Program-made: the position numbers and the translations under genes | Part shown: one piece after another, positions 24,488 to 35,060 of the stretch | How positions within the stretch are numbered: the stretch's first letter is position 1 | How the letters are laid out: each line of letters opens with the position of its first letter | Notes under the pieces: model-generated | Told to the model about the DNA's origin: nothing | Database searches by the model: none | Seen by the model: only the letters and a program-made list of their open reading frames with translations | Assembly (NCBI RefSeq): GCF_008831285.2 | Contig: NC_045138.2 | Location: 26,879,934-26,943,933, forward strand | Source: Nymphaea colorata | Lineage: Eukaryota; Streptophyta; Magnoliopsida; Nymphaeales; Nymphaeaceae | DNA: 64,000 nt | Direction: 5' to 3'

Positions 24488-24660
24488 AGCAAGAACAAGG
24501 AACTAACCATTTTGTGAGCTCCTTGGACAGGCTTCGGTTACGCCCGGACGAAGTAGCCTCACGAGTGAACGACAATAAAATGTCCACAAAAACCAGCTTT
24601 GATGAATAGGAAAACAGAAGCGAAGCCAAATATACAGAAAATGTTTGGTCGATCTGTATG
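24488..24660 (-). pseudogene. OST5 gene fragment (intron 2 end, exon 3 part, exon 4 part)
   Basis: Minus-strand similarity to OST5 at 26.6-26.9 kb: the end of intron 2, then exon 3 coding for REATSSGRNRSLSKELT, then GTTCCTTGTTCTTGCT from exon 4. The acceptor AG is changed to AC at about 24,565. About 130 bp covering the rest of exon 3, intron 3 and the start of exon 4 are missing. Because intron sequence is kept, it arose by DNA duplication and not by retrocopying. Confidence 0.8.
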
Positions 24661-24665
24661 TCATA

Positions 24666-24781
24666 ATCAATCCAAGAAGAACCACTTCTATGCTTGGCTT
24701 CCATCATCATTATCAATCCAAGATGACCCACTTTTATACTTGGCTTCCATCATCATAATCAGTTCAAGAAGACCCACTTCT
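24666..24781. repeat. 46-bp tandem repeat, 2.5 copies, derived from a receptor 5' coding end
   Basis: Copies begin at 24,666, 24,712 and 24,758, exactly 46 bp apart, with ATCAATCCAAGA and TTGGCTTCCATCATCAT in each. Read on the minus strand, one copy encodes MGHLGLIMMMEAKHR, matching the N-termini of the receptor kinase (MGYVELIM) and the truncated copy (MVEAKHRR). A (TTC)n tract follows, as in copy B. This is a third, nearly erased receptor copy. Confidence 0.85.
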
Positions 24782-25735
24782 TCTTCTTCTTCTTCTTCTA
24801 GACACCCATTTATCCCAACGCGTTTTTGTTGGTCAGCGTCACGAAGCTGGAAATTTTGTTTTAGTAGGAAAATGGTGGTGCTTGGAAGTCAATTTCTTCA
24901 ATTTTTATTCATCAAAAGCTCTCTGCTGACTTTGTTCCAGGGCGGGCCAAGTAGTTTAACCTCGGATTTGAGTAGGGTCAAACTGAACCCAAATAAAAAA
25001 AATACATTGCACAACTAACAATTTTTTATTTTTCTAATGTAATTTTTTTTTTTAGGTTAGTTAGGTTGGGGCCATGGCCTAGGCAGCCCCTCCCCTCCCT
25101 CCGCTCTGTCCGAGTCATGATTTTGCTTAAATTTCTGTCAAAATTCTAAAATTTTCTCTGATGTGATTTCGCTTCCTACCAAACACTGGGGATTTGAACG
25201 GTTTGGACTCGTATTAGATCCAAGCTTTATGAAATAAAACTTAAACTAAACGAAACCTGCAAGTGGATATTTCCGGACTCCATCGACAGATAAGTCTCAG
25301 ATCCAATTTTCACATGTAACTGGGCTCAAATTTCATGAACTTGAATTCAGATGCAAAGGTGCTTAGAAGGACTTTAATTTTAACTCTGTCTGGAGTAAAA
25401 TCTAAATCCAAATCTGAATCTGAGTAATTGGGTTTAAATTTGGCTGGCTTTTTTTTTTTTTTTTGGGATCTTCTAAAGGGCTATGTTGAGAGAGACACAC
25501 ACATTTTCCTTTTTCTCGAGAAAATTTGTGATAAAATTCGATGATATCGCGGGTGTTCTTTTATCAGGTATGTCATCGTAAAACTGATATTTCCGCAAAA
25601 AATCGGAAGTTTTGATTATGGCGCTTTGAAAAATATTACGCTAGGCGTTGAGGACTTTGCAATAAAATAACAAGACAGCAATTTTTTAGGCACAGTTTCA
25701 TCCTTGATTTATATGAAGAGATTTTTTCCTAAAGG
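24778..25735. repeat. cassette copy C
   Basis: Collinear with copy B: TATCCCAACGCG, GTCACGAAGCTGG, TAGGAAAATGGTGGTGCTTGG, TTTCCGGACTCCATCGACAG, GGGCTATGTTGAGAGAG, CTTTTATCAGGTATGTCATCG and ATGGCGCTTTGAAAA occur in the same order. An insertion of about 150 bp near 24,930-25,110 includes a poly-T run and a GC-rich string not in copy B. Confidence 0.8.
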
Positions 25736-26607
25736 CTGTTAATTAACACCCATTAATTTCAAAACACAATTTCTGCATCCTTAAAACAAAGGATTCAAAA
25801 CCTTGGTAGAAACCACCGATCCAAGATCTTGAAATCTAAAATCTTAAATCACCGCATCCAAACACAAACTGTTTGATAGTTCCAGCATGTTGTCTGTGGT
25901 AATGTTTTATGCATTAGGTGTGGCAAGAAAATAGTATGACCAAAGCGAGATTATTTTGCGTCTGATGGCCATAGACAAGATGTCCTTAACAATTAGTCAT
26001 GTGTTTCGTGAAAGAGTGCCTTCAAATCCATGGAAACAATAGTTAAAAACTTAAAATACTTCCAATGAGAAGCTCGTACTTTGCGATTCACAGTTTCCGT
26101 TAAAGAGTACCCTCATAACATGGAAACATTTGACAAACCAAAAGAGAAAAGATGCATTCGTATTTACAGTTTGTACAGCGACTGAACTTTCTCGTACTCC
26201 TAACTCTCCCATTCGTATCGCCAAAAAGCAAGGACCAAACAGGAAGGAGCAATGAGACAGGGCCTCTCTCCCTCTCTATCTCTAGATTTCCTTTTGCCTA
26301 TCATCCATGATCAAAACAGCCGCCCCTATCAAGGTTACAAAGCTTTTAGAGATTATGCCTGTTTAGGTCCACTAAGGCTCAAATGTTGAACAAAAGTCGC
26401 GGCTATGTTCAGACCAAATAGAGAATACAGCCTCACATCTTTGACAATAATAAACGTTGTTCAGGTCCGATGAACGAGTTCAGAATTTCAGAGAGAGGAA
26501 AAGAGAAATCCAAAATTTGTCTAGCGCTATCTATTGCAATAACTTTATGTAGTATTCAAACTCATCATCCTACATGTCCAACAAACTTCATTTCATGCAA
26601 AAAAGGT
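25736..26607. other. intergenic; 3' flank of OST5
   Basis: No coding signal was recognised. The part next to 26,608 should contain the OST5 3' UTR on the minus strand. Otherwise AT-rich unique sequence. Confidence 0.45.
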
Positions 26608-29600
26608 TCAAACATACACTCCTGAAGCCAAGAGCAAGAACAAGGAACCAAAACCCTGCAAGTAAAAACGAAGGAAGACATGAGTTCAAAGACATAAATA
26701 CCACATACAGCAGCAAACCCATGAAAGCTTCCAATAACCTACCAAGAATAGAGAAGCCACAGCACCAGTTGTGAGCTCCTTGGACAGACTTCGATTACGC
26801 CTGGATGAAGTAGCCTCATAACTGAACGACAAAAAAATAATGTCCATAAGAACCAGATTGATTTATAGGAAAACAGAAATGAAGGCAAAAATAAGGAAAA
26901 TATTTTATTGTTCCGTGTATCTATTTCCGAGAAAACTTAATGCAACCAAATGCTTCAACTCATTCAGCATGTTGAATAGAAAACGATGACGACACCCATT
27001 TGCAATAATTTTAGAAGCTAATTTTCAAACAGAAAGCAGTAAAGCACACAGCAACTCATACTTTGAAGGCTTTTAAGAGACACGTACTAGAAATTTCACC
27101 AACAATCCTTAGAGCAGGCATACATGTCAAAGCACAGGACAAAGACAGGATTGATCACCCCAGTTGATACTCAGAAACCTATGGATAGCTTTAAAAATTT
27201 AAAAACTTTAAAAAATAGCATTAAAAAAAACAAAATAAGTAGGTCTTGGGTGCCTAACAGGGTTCTCGCCCAAGCATGCACTTCAAGGTGCCAGACCTGC
27301 ACCTGGGCAGCCCTTTGGAGGTGCCTAGGCACAGATTCAACCTATATAGCAGATATCACAGCCTCAGGTCAGAGATCAATTAAATATCCTATAATCCGTT
27401 TCGAAAGGAATGCTAATTCATCTAGGCAGCCCTCCGGAGTATGGATTGCACACCCCTCAACTAGGAAAATATCCTATGAGAAAAATACATGTTTCAAAAG
27501 GACTAATAGTTCATTGACAAGAAGAAATCGGGCATGTGACAGGAAGTCAAGGAAAAAGAAGCACAAGGCAGCATTAGCAACCATCCTAATCTCAGATTCT
27601 TAAGTTATAACTAAAGCAGTGCTCGCCAGCTGTCACCGAAATCCACTTGCAAGCCTACTAAGACTGCTTCCTTAACAGTTAAGTTCGATGCAGCATGCTT
27701 CTATCTCAGCCAGCACAAGGCCCTATCTTTTATGGTTGCACGTTTCAGAGAAGCATTTGATGCTTTTAAACCAACCAACACAACCAAGCTAAGAGGTATC
27801 ACCATGGCCTGGATGATCTTCCAGACCATAACCATAGGTTTGGTCCAAGGGCTCAAAAGTAGTTTTGCTTATATAAGTAGCACTGCACCAGGCTCGCTTG
27901 TTAGTCAAGTCATGGCAAACAAGAAGGACTCCATTTTTGTCATAAAAACCAAGGAAATTAATCACCTATCAAAAACACATCACAGAAATATGGCCAGACA
28001 CCGGCAAATAAGGTTCCAACCAAAACTAGCTTTTCAATCACTCTTCCAGAACAGAATTTATGTATAGGCAGTCAAACTATATGGGGAGCTCAAATCTTCT
28101 TGTGCATGAAATGTTTCCAGCCAAAATTATAGAAAAAGATTCCCATGAAAAATAAAGTAAAATAAAAACTTATAATGTGAAACCATATAACTAAACTAGC
28201 TCCAGTTGCACCTCAAACTGAAAAAAAATCAACATCATCAAGAGCATCATATAGATACTTCATCTTCAACTCCTGTTTTTTAAATCAACAAATAAAAATG
28301 TGTCTCTCTTTCTGTGTGTCTATGTGTAGAGAGAGAGAGAGAGAGAGAGAGAGTCAAATATACAGCAAACCCATGAACCAGATAAGCAGCATTTTGTCAC
28401 GAGGAAGAAAGAAAATATGAAAAAAATTATTCACACAAAAAGCAAAAAAAAAAACGGATATGTGAAGTTCTGAAAATAAAATATAATAGGGTATAAAATA
28501 AAAAAAAAATCCCCCTAACTGGGGCAACTAGATAGTATAACGAGTAGATTAATTCAATAAACGCAAAAGCACATCAAGGTATCAATCAAATATTATCAAA
28601 TTTTTAACATGTTCTTCCATCTTTTTGCTTGCTTGATTGCACAAGCATGAACCATGAGAACTACCAAAATGTATCGCTATAGTATAAAACAATGGAGCTT
28701 TCGAATTAAAAAACAAGAAATTAGTAACACAAGAATGAGCCAGGTACCCTTTCAGGCTTTCAGCAGGATCTATCCCAGACATGCAGTCCCATTACAGGCT
28801 CAAGCCTTGACCACCTCTGAGAAAGAATCCTCATGTTGTATTACCATTAACAATTAAGGCCAGCCTACAAACTCCACACAAGTCTTATCTGCACATACCA
28901 GACGCCAGAAACTATTTCCAAATGTATATACGGACTTTGTACTTTGACTTGAACTATAATCTGCTATGCATACTCTGTTACACAATCTTACACTCAAGAT
29001 TCAATGAGCACTCAAATAGGCCATTTCCTCTAACCAAGCATGGTCAACAGCCAGAAAGATACTCCACGAGGAAGTGAGCATTGGACTCTTACTGTCAGAC
29101 CTTGTTTTTCCAGGAAACAAGGTCCGTCTTTCAGAAATGAAACTCCATCTTTAAAGCGTATGCAGATTAGAAACAACTTTACAGTGTGAGATGCCTATGC
29201 TGGACAACATAAGTTTCATCAGCTGATCTTCACTGACATTCCTCCTTCACGCTTAACAAAGAATAATGCAAGAGAAGATGATGCTTTCCAGCAAAGAAGG
29301 ACAAAATTTTTAAGAAAACACATAGTCCTCAAAGAATAAGCGTAACATAGCTAAGGTTCAGAATTTGTCTCACTTCTCCTATCTCTTATCCTGTTAGTAT
29401 GTTGGATACATAAACTGCGATCATCAACTGCCGGGGACAACAATTAATCATTCACAAAATAAAAGGTTCTCATAACACAAAAAGGATCAAAGTTTAAAAA
29501 AAACAAAGACGAACGTTCAAAGGAAATTTAACCATCAACTAAAGCTGGATCTAGAATCAAAAGTGCTTCAACATCTAACTTGACTTCCGTATCTGATCCA

Positions 29601-30217
29601 GCAAAGGACCAAAATTTGCTAATGATTCCACACTCCAATCCAAAAGCTGCCTCCACAATTACTAGAAGCATCAAAATCCAGCAACTCAGGATAGAAAATT
29701 ATTATAATCAACGAATCAGGTTTATGTATCATCAGATGTTCGCAATTCTCACTTACATGATGAAATCATAACTAGAAATGAGCACCCGGCGAAGCACAAT
29801 ATTGATAAAATGTAGAAGATGGAAGGCTATGAAAAACAAAATATTAAAGGTAACAAAAAATTCTCATTATAAATTAAAAAAAAAAAACGCAGATAAAAAA
29901 CATAGATAGCATGCGAAATGCACGCTAAAAGGAATCAAATCAAAGAGAATAACAGGACGGTACATGAGAACCGAATCAAAGCTTACATGAAAAAGGAAGC
30001 GGTGATCATGAGTCCAATCCCCACAAGAAGAACGGCAAGGGCTGGGTACCAGGTGACTGGCACGGGGCTCCCAATGGGCCTCAACTCCGAACCCTGAACC
30101 AAGTTTTCAAACAAAGGGGGAAGAACCAGAAACAAATTAACCATGAGAGGGATCAAGTGCAGAGAGAGACGAAGATGGCATAGAAAAACAAGAGGAAAGG
30201 AGATGGAATTTTACCAT
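26608..30217 (-). CDS. OST5: oligosaccharyltransferase subunit OST5 / TMEM258 homologue, four coding exons
   Basis: A small ER membrane subunit of the oligosaccharyltransferase complex, which transfers the N-glycan from dolichol to nascent proteins. Minus-strand coding exons: 30217-30215 (only the ATG), 30093-29987, 26821-26743 and 26655-26608, giving 78 aa; human TMEM258 has 79. Two membrane spans are visible: WYPALAVLLVGIGLMITASF (about 16-35) and GAVASLFLGFGSLFLLLASG (about 56-75), with the short basic loop YEATSSRRNRSLSKEL between them. Conserved family features include FF.YE.TS, KEL, VASLF.GFG.LFLLL and the C-terminal YV. Introns: 121 bp; 3,165 bp (split Ile codon); 87 bp; all GT-AG. There is no ATG in frame upstream in exon 2, which supports the ATG-only exon. 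Individual exons are too short to appear as long open frames. Part of the gene is duplicated at 24.5 kb. Confidence 0.9.
26822..29986 (-). other. OST5 intron 2 (3,165 bp)
   Basis: The donor is CAT|GTAAGC and the acceptor GTTCAG|TTATG. The intron has a (GA)n run at about 28,328-28,353 and several plus-strand open frames of 60-160 codons (for example 27,124-27,603) with no recognisable domain and biased composition, so they are taken as chance. A short GC-rich hairpin-like string lies near 27,245-27,335. Confidence 0.75.
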
Positions 30218-30330
30218 TTAGATCGAGAAGGAAAAAAGCACAGATCTGTCTCTCTCTTTCCCCGTCTCTCGCGCGCCGAAGAAGACGAGACCACTGTGAA
30301 TGAGGGCTAAATCGGGTCTCGGGATAACCA
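30218..30330 (-). promoter_or_regulatory. 5' UTR / core promoter zone of OST5
   Basis: The minus-strand sequence before the ATG is CT-rich (TTTTTTCCTTCTCGATC directly before the start) and is preceded by GAGACGGGGAAAGAGAG and a CGCGCGAGAG island. No TATA box is evident, as is common for housekeeping genes. Limits are approximate. Confidence 0.4.
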
Positions 30331-30895
30331 GACCACACTGGATCCAAATTTTAGGTTCGACTTTGAAGCAGGTCTCCTGAGGCCCAAGCGTGTCAAGTCA
30401 ACGGATCGGGCCTACCAAACACTAACCCAATTCAGGAACCATTTAGACGGGTCCGATACAGAGTAAAATCCAAGTACTAATGAGATCCAACTCCCAAGTT
30501 GGGCGTAGAGTTTTGAACTTGTGCCGATATCCAAGTCTAAAGGTCCCAAAAGAATGCAACCAATTTACCTCATTTTACATGTAGAAGGAAAACCAAAATA
30601 AGCTATGAGCATGAACCGGATTTTAGACCCGATCATCAGATCCAATAGGTGAAACTTAAAAAAGTACGGGTCCGGATTCAATTAGGGCCACCATAGTTGT
30701 TTTCATTTTTTTTTTTTTTTGGTCTGGACCTTTTTTATTCGATTTCTTTCGTTGGTTCAAGATCCAAAGTAGTTAAGAAACATTATTTAAGGGGGCATGT
30801 GTGGCTGCATTGAATAACTGAAGATTGATTAGTTGAGTTTAACCCTACTTCATTTTCTAATGAACAATAGGGAACTAAGTGGCAGTAAAGATTCA
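30331..30895. other. intergenic between OST5 and a MITE
   Basis: No gene seen. There are a poly-T run at about 30,706-30,720 and short GGATCCAAATTTTAGG / AGATCCAA-type motifs of the kind found in decayed plant elements, but no boundaries could be set. Confidence 0.35.
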
Positions 30896-31099
30896 CTAGG
30901 GCATTTAATGGTTTGGAATTTTGATTCAGAATAAAAATTTTTAGAATCATAATTCTTCTTCAAACCGGAATGAAATCAAAATTCCAAGTTTTAGTTTTCT
31001 AATTCCAGAAACAAAATACCTTTTTTGTTTAATAAATTTTAATTTTTGAAAAAATAAGCATTTTGATTCTAAAATTACATGATTATCAAACGCCCCTAA
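30896..31099. mobile_element. MITE with terminal inverted repeats, ~198 bp
   Basis: The left end is GGGCATTTAATGGT at 30,899 and the right end, reversed, is GGGGCGTTTGATAATC, ending at 31,096. The interior repeats GAATTTTGATTC-type motifs in both orientations. Flanking CTA and TAA triplets would fit a 3-bp T(A/T)A-type target duplication as in PIF/Harbinger-derived elements. No open frame. Confidence 0.6.
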
Positions 31100-31824
31100 G
31101 TCAATTGAAATTTGAACTTAGGTTCGATAGAGATTTATTAAAAGCTTAGTTCTTAACCAATATCACATTCTGTTTCTTTTTCACCAACCCAACCAAAAAT
31201 TTTAGCCGGAAGCAAAAATTATGTTCCTAATTATCATGGTTATCAGCAAACCAAAGAAGATAAGTTTAATATTTTAGTATGTCAACCATGGTAATCAGGA
31301 GAGATTACTCAATGTAATCCTGCATTTAAACAGGAACATGTTTAAGATGCAACCATTATCAAAGTATGAAAAAACTTAAATACATGAATTGAATGATAAT
31401 CTGCCAACGATGTCAAAAGTCCTGCAGAAATCTCGAGATCTTTGGAGCTTGTAGCAGGAAAGACGAAGAGATTGGCATCGGGACGCTGTGAACCAACGAA
31501 TCTGAATATAAAACGGTGTATAAAATATTATTATTAAAAGCTACTTTCGGTGAATTTTATATTGGTTGGCTGAGACTGCCCGCCGGGTCGCGTCAGATAT
31601 TGCTATATGTAATCCGCACCAACGAAGACGAGTTCGATCAAAACTCCATCGCCCCCGTCTTTCTCCTCCATCGTCGCTTCCCCCACGGAAGAATTTTTTT
31701 CTTCTAAAGGTCATCGCCGCCCATCTCCGGCCGATTTTTTCGTGTGCATATCTGGTGTTGGATCGCCTTGGCAATCTCCGTCAAGCACCACCTCCGGCTC
31801 AAAAAATGGGTATGGAAATCTCAG
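31100..31824. other. intergenic, GC-richer stretch from about 31,560
   Basis: From about 31,560 the base composition is richer in C and G than neighbouring DNA, and overlapping open frames exist on both strands (plus 31,566-31,829, minus 31,541-31,774), but none shows a known domain. It may be the 5' part of a transcription unit that contains the foldback at 31,825. Confidence 0.35.
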
Positions 31825-32022
31825 AGTAGCCCTGCAAACTTAAATGGCTGGGGGGCAAGTCTCTGCCGGAGCTCACGAACCTCTCTAAAGCTCAGGAACA
31901 CGCCAGACCCCTCTGAACAAGTTGCAGCCATGTCCAGTGGGTCTCTCGTGTTCTTGAGCTTCAGAGAGGAGACCATATCGTGAGCGAGATCGATCTGCTT
32001 TTGTAAGCTTGCAGGGACTACT
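31825..32022 (+). ncRNA. candidate foldback RNA / MIRNA-like inverted repeat
   Basis: Arms of about 85 bp (31,825-31,910 and 31,939-32,022) are imperfect inverted copies around a ~28-nt loop. The outer part pairs AGTAGCCCTGCAAACTTA with TAAGCTTGCAGGGACTACT; the inner part pairs CCTCTCTAAAGCTCAGGAAC with GTTCTTGAGCTTCAGAGAGG and CAGACCC with GGGTCTC. Length and pattern suit a young MIRNA formed by inverted duplication, or a MITE foldback. AAGCTCAGGA is shared with miR390, but the rest of the mature sequence differs, so that identity is not claimed. Confidence 0.4.
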
Positions 32023-32278
32023 CGATCGGTCGGACCCGTAGAGAGAAAGAGCGGCCGGTGACCTCTCAAAATACCTGTTTTTTCTGAGAGCCTCGAGGTG
32101 GTGTCTGACGGGGTTGGCCAAAACGATCCTTACACTCAGAGGATGGATATACTTCCGGCAGGCATATGTCTTTCCCCGAATCATCATTTTTCTCTTTTTT
32201 CCATGTCCGATTACACTTATACATCAGATCTGATCTTTCTAACATGAAAAATAAGGGCATCAAATCCCTCATCCAGTT

Positions 32279-32344
32279 CCAGAAATGAGGGCTTGAGCCC
32301 CCATTTTCCTGCCGGAAAAATGGATTTGAAGCCCTCACTTCTGG
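32279..32344. repeat. 66-bp hairpin with a 4-nt loop
   Basis: Arm 32,279-32,309 (CCAGAAATGAGGGCTT...) pairs with 32,314-32,344 (...AAGCCCTCACTTCTGG) at about 24 of 31 positions, with loop TGCC. A small perfect palindrome (TGAAGGCT/AGCCTTCA) follows at about 32,355-32,374. It lies 260 bp from the larger foldback. Confidence 0.7.
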
Positions 32345-32399
32345 CACCAGACATGAAGGCTTCGTAGCCTTCACACTCTCCGACATTTCTCTCTCTCGG

Positions 32400-34253
32400 G
32401 TGCCGTTCACCCTCGTCTTTGATTGAGGGCTTCGTGAGGTACACTTTCAGACTCGTTCACGCTCATCCTTTCATCCTCTCTCTTGGATTTGGCCGGCCAT
32501 GGGCTTCACTTTCACCGCTTGAAACCCTCGGCCACGGGCACTGGACATCATGGCGTGACGTCTCCCGCCATGGCCTCCTGCGTAGATCTCGGATCTGTGG
32601 GGGACGACTGACCTCCCCCCATCTGTGTTAGGGTTAGGGTTTTGCGGTTGGTGGAAGCTAATAAGTGTGGGCCGACAGTTTTCAATTTGGTCCGGGTCTA
32701 GATTGGCCCGGATCTGAACCAATCATATGATTTCAAAGATTGAACTGGATCCCATCGGCCTCCAAACTAAATCTGACTTCATCCAAATCTGAATCCGAAG
32801 TGGCCTTCGGATTCTAGTTCTATGCCCCGAATGTCAAAATGAATCGGTTCTGGATCGGATGTCTGAGTAAAACCAATCCATTTTCATCCCTCATCCGGTC
32901 AGGAGGCTTGCAGAAGTAGGGTTTGGGAAAACGCTCTCGTCTCCGTGGCGTCTCTCTTCGCGCGGCTCATCTTGCGATCTCCACGAGGCACCATTTGGAT
33001 TCTGCAGACGCTTGGTTGGGGAGATCCTGTCTTTCCTCATTTATCTTGAATGGCCCTTCACTGTTATGTCATTTTCCTCGCATTTGTTGTCCCTCTCCGA
33101 GGGGAAGATCACGGGGAAAAACCTTTACCCCTGAAACTTGTGAACTTCTCTGGCCCATCGGGGCGTGTAGTTAAGTTTCAGGGGGAAGGACATACGGAGT
33201 GATGTGGAAGAAATGGTGAAATTGTCAAAATGCTATTCAGATAAATGAAGAACAAGAGATTTCCCTCCGCCATCCTTTTGCGGGTCCAAATGGTTCCTCA
33301 TGAAGGTAACAAGAATGATCCAACTTCAGATTTGGTTACCTGTGTGTGATCCGACTTCAGCTTCAGCGTTCATGAAGGCAACAAGAATGATCCAGCTCCA
33401 CCAAGACAACGGAGGTAACCTTTTTTTCTTTTTTTTCCTTGAAAGGTTTAAATCTGAAGCATGACAACAGATCTAACGCCTCTCCTCTAGCCTGTGACCT
33501 CAGACCAACTCTAAAGACTCATCTGAGATGGACTGTCTCGTCTAATAAAGGATATATGTTACTTTTGAGTCCCACCTTAGCGCAAGCGCGAAGAAACGAT
33601 TGGACGAAAAATGGCATAAGACAGGCCGTCAGTACGATGCCGCTCTCACCTTTCAAACGCCGGGAAAGCAACACGCAAGGGGTTGGCAGATTGTTTAAGA
33701 TGGTTTCATTTTGGACATCTATGTGCATCAACTCCTGATACCCATAAATCCACCGGAAGCGGTCACTGAGTTTGGGGTTCGGAATACTAGTTGTGAGGTG
33801 CTTGGGGCCTTAGCTTGTTCTGTGAATCAACTGCGGATGCGAACGCGGGATGTGCGGCGTGCGCCCACTTGCATTCATCAGCGTTGAGATCCTTTAGAAG
33901 CTTTATCTACAATGCTATGTCAAGGACAATGCAAATGCCATTTTTGTTGTATCAAATTTCTGTCTGAACTGATCTAGCAGTGGTTTTGATAAAAAGTAAC
34001 GGATGTATTACAGAAAAATCAATGGATATGCAGGGGTTTATAGTATATTAGTTTCAGTACTTCGAAGTTAGAAAAAACTACGAATCATGAGGAAAACATT
34101 GTAGAAATTCAGCGTCATCCATGCCTACATGAAGTATGAATACTTATAGCAGCTGTAAGTAACATCTTACAGTTCCTCTATCACAAGTGATTTTTGTAAT
34201 GTAAGAGTTTGAGTGCATACCTGAGCTAGTGTGGATGGAAAGTCCTTTTTATG
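32400..34253. other. intergenic, no gene recognised
   Basis: The first part (to about 33,200) is relatively GC-rich with short open frames on both strands but no domains. A ~30-bp direct repeat containing TCATGAAGG(T/C)AACAAGAATG starts at 33,298 and again at 33,370. The remainder is AT-rich. Confidence 0.4.
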
Positions 34254-35060
34254 CAATTATCTAAATTACGAAGTTGGCATTTATTAAAATTTTAGCTGCC
34301 ATAGAATGTTTAGGCCTTGAGAAGTTTGACCTATGCAGCAATTTGGGTTATCCCGAGATGAAATTTTCGCTAGTATTACATCAAACGGCAGCCACCATTT
34401 ACGTCATAAGAACAAATTTTGTGAGATTGCTGGGCCTTCTTGTCTAATTGATAGGGGCGGAACATATGTGTGCTTCTGGAAACTCAAACTGACTGGCCGC
34501 AGAAAAAGCAGCTTGGAAAATAGATAGGTAGCAATAGCGTGGCCCAGCCAAAAGTAAAATAGATCTTGTTAAATTTGAGAATAAGGAAAGATGGTGCTAT
34601 CGTTACATTTTTCAGGGAAAGGAAGGTCCCATTCTTCAGGGCGTTACTGGGGCACCTTTTTTCTTCTTTGATTATCTAAATTACAAGGTTTGGCATTTAT
34701 TAAAATTTTAGCTGCCATAGAGTGTTTTGGGCTTGAGAAGCATCCGACCTATGCAACAATTTGGGCCATCCCGAGATCAAATTTTCAGTAGTATTATGGC
34801 GAACGGTAGCCATTATTTTCATCATAAGAACAACTTTTGTGAGCCCATCTTGTCTAATTGGTAGGGCGGAACATGTGTGCGCTTCTGGAAATTCAAACTG
34901 ACTGATTCGCAGTTAAAGAAGCTTGGAACATAGATAGGTAACATGGCCCAAAGAGAAAAGTTAAATAAAAATTGAGCTAAGGAAAAGAAGGTGCTATTGT
35001 TACTTTTGATAATAAGGACGAGAAGGGGCCTATTCTTCAAGGCCTTCCTGACACTTTTTT
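34254..35060 (+). repeat. 415-bp tandem duplication
   Basis: Copy 1 starts with ATTATCTAAATTACGAAG (34,257) and copy 2 with ATTATCTAAATTACAAGG (34,672), 415 bp later. Both continue through GGCATTTATTAAAATTTTAG, CCCGAGAT, CATAAGAACAA, TTGTCTAATTG, GGCGGAACAT and a CATTCTTCA/TATTCTTCA region. A 64-codon frame in copy 1 is not kept in copy 2, so a coding role is unlikely. Confidence 0.85.

Noticed and set aside
31880-31912. miR390 identity for the foldback arm
   Set aside because: Only AAGCTCAGGA is shared; the remaining bases of the mature sequence differ, so the match is probably chance.
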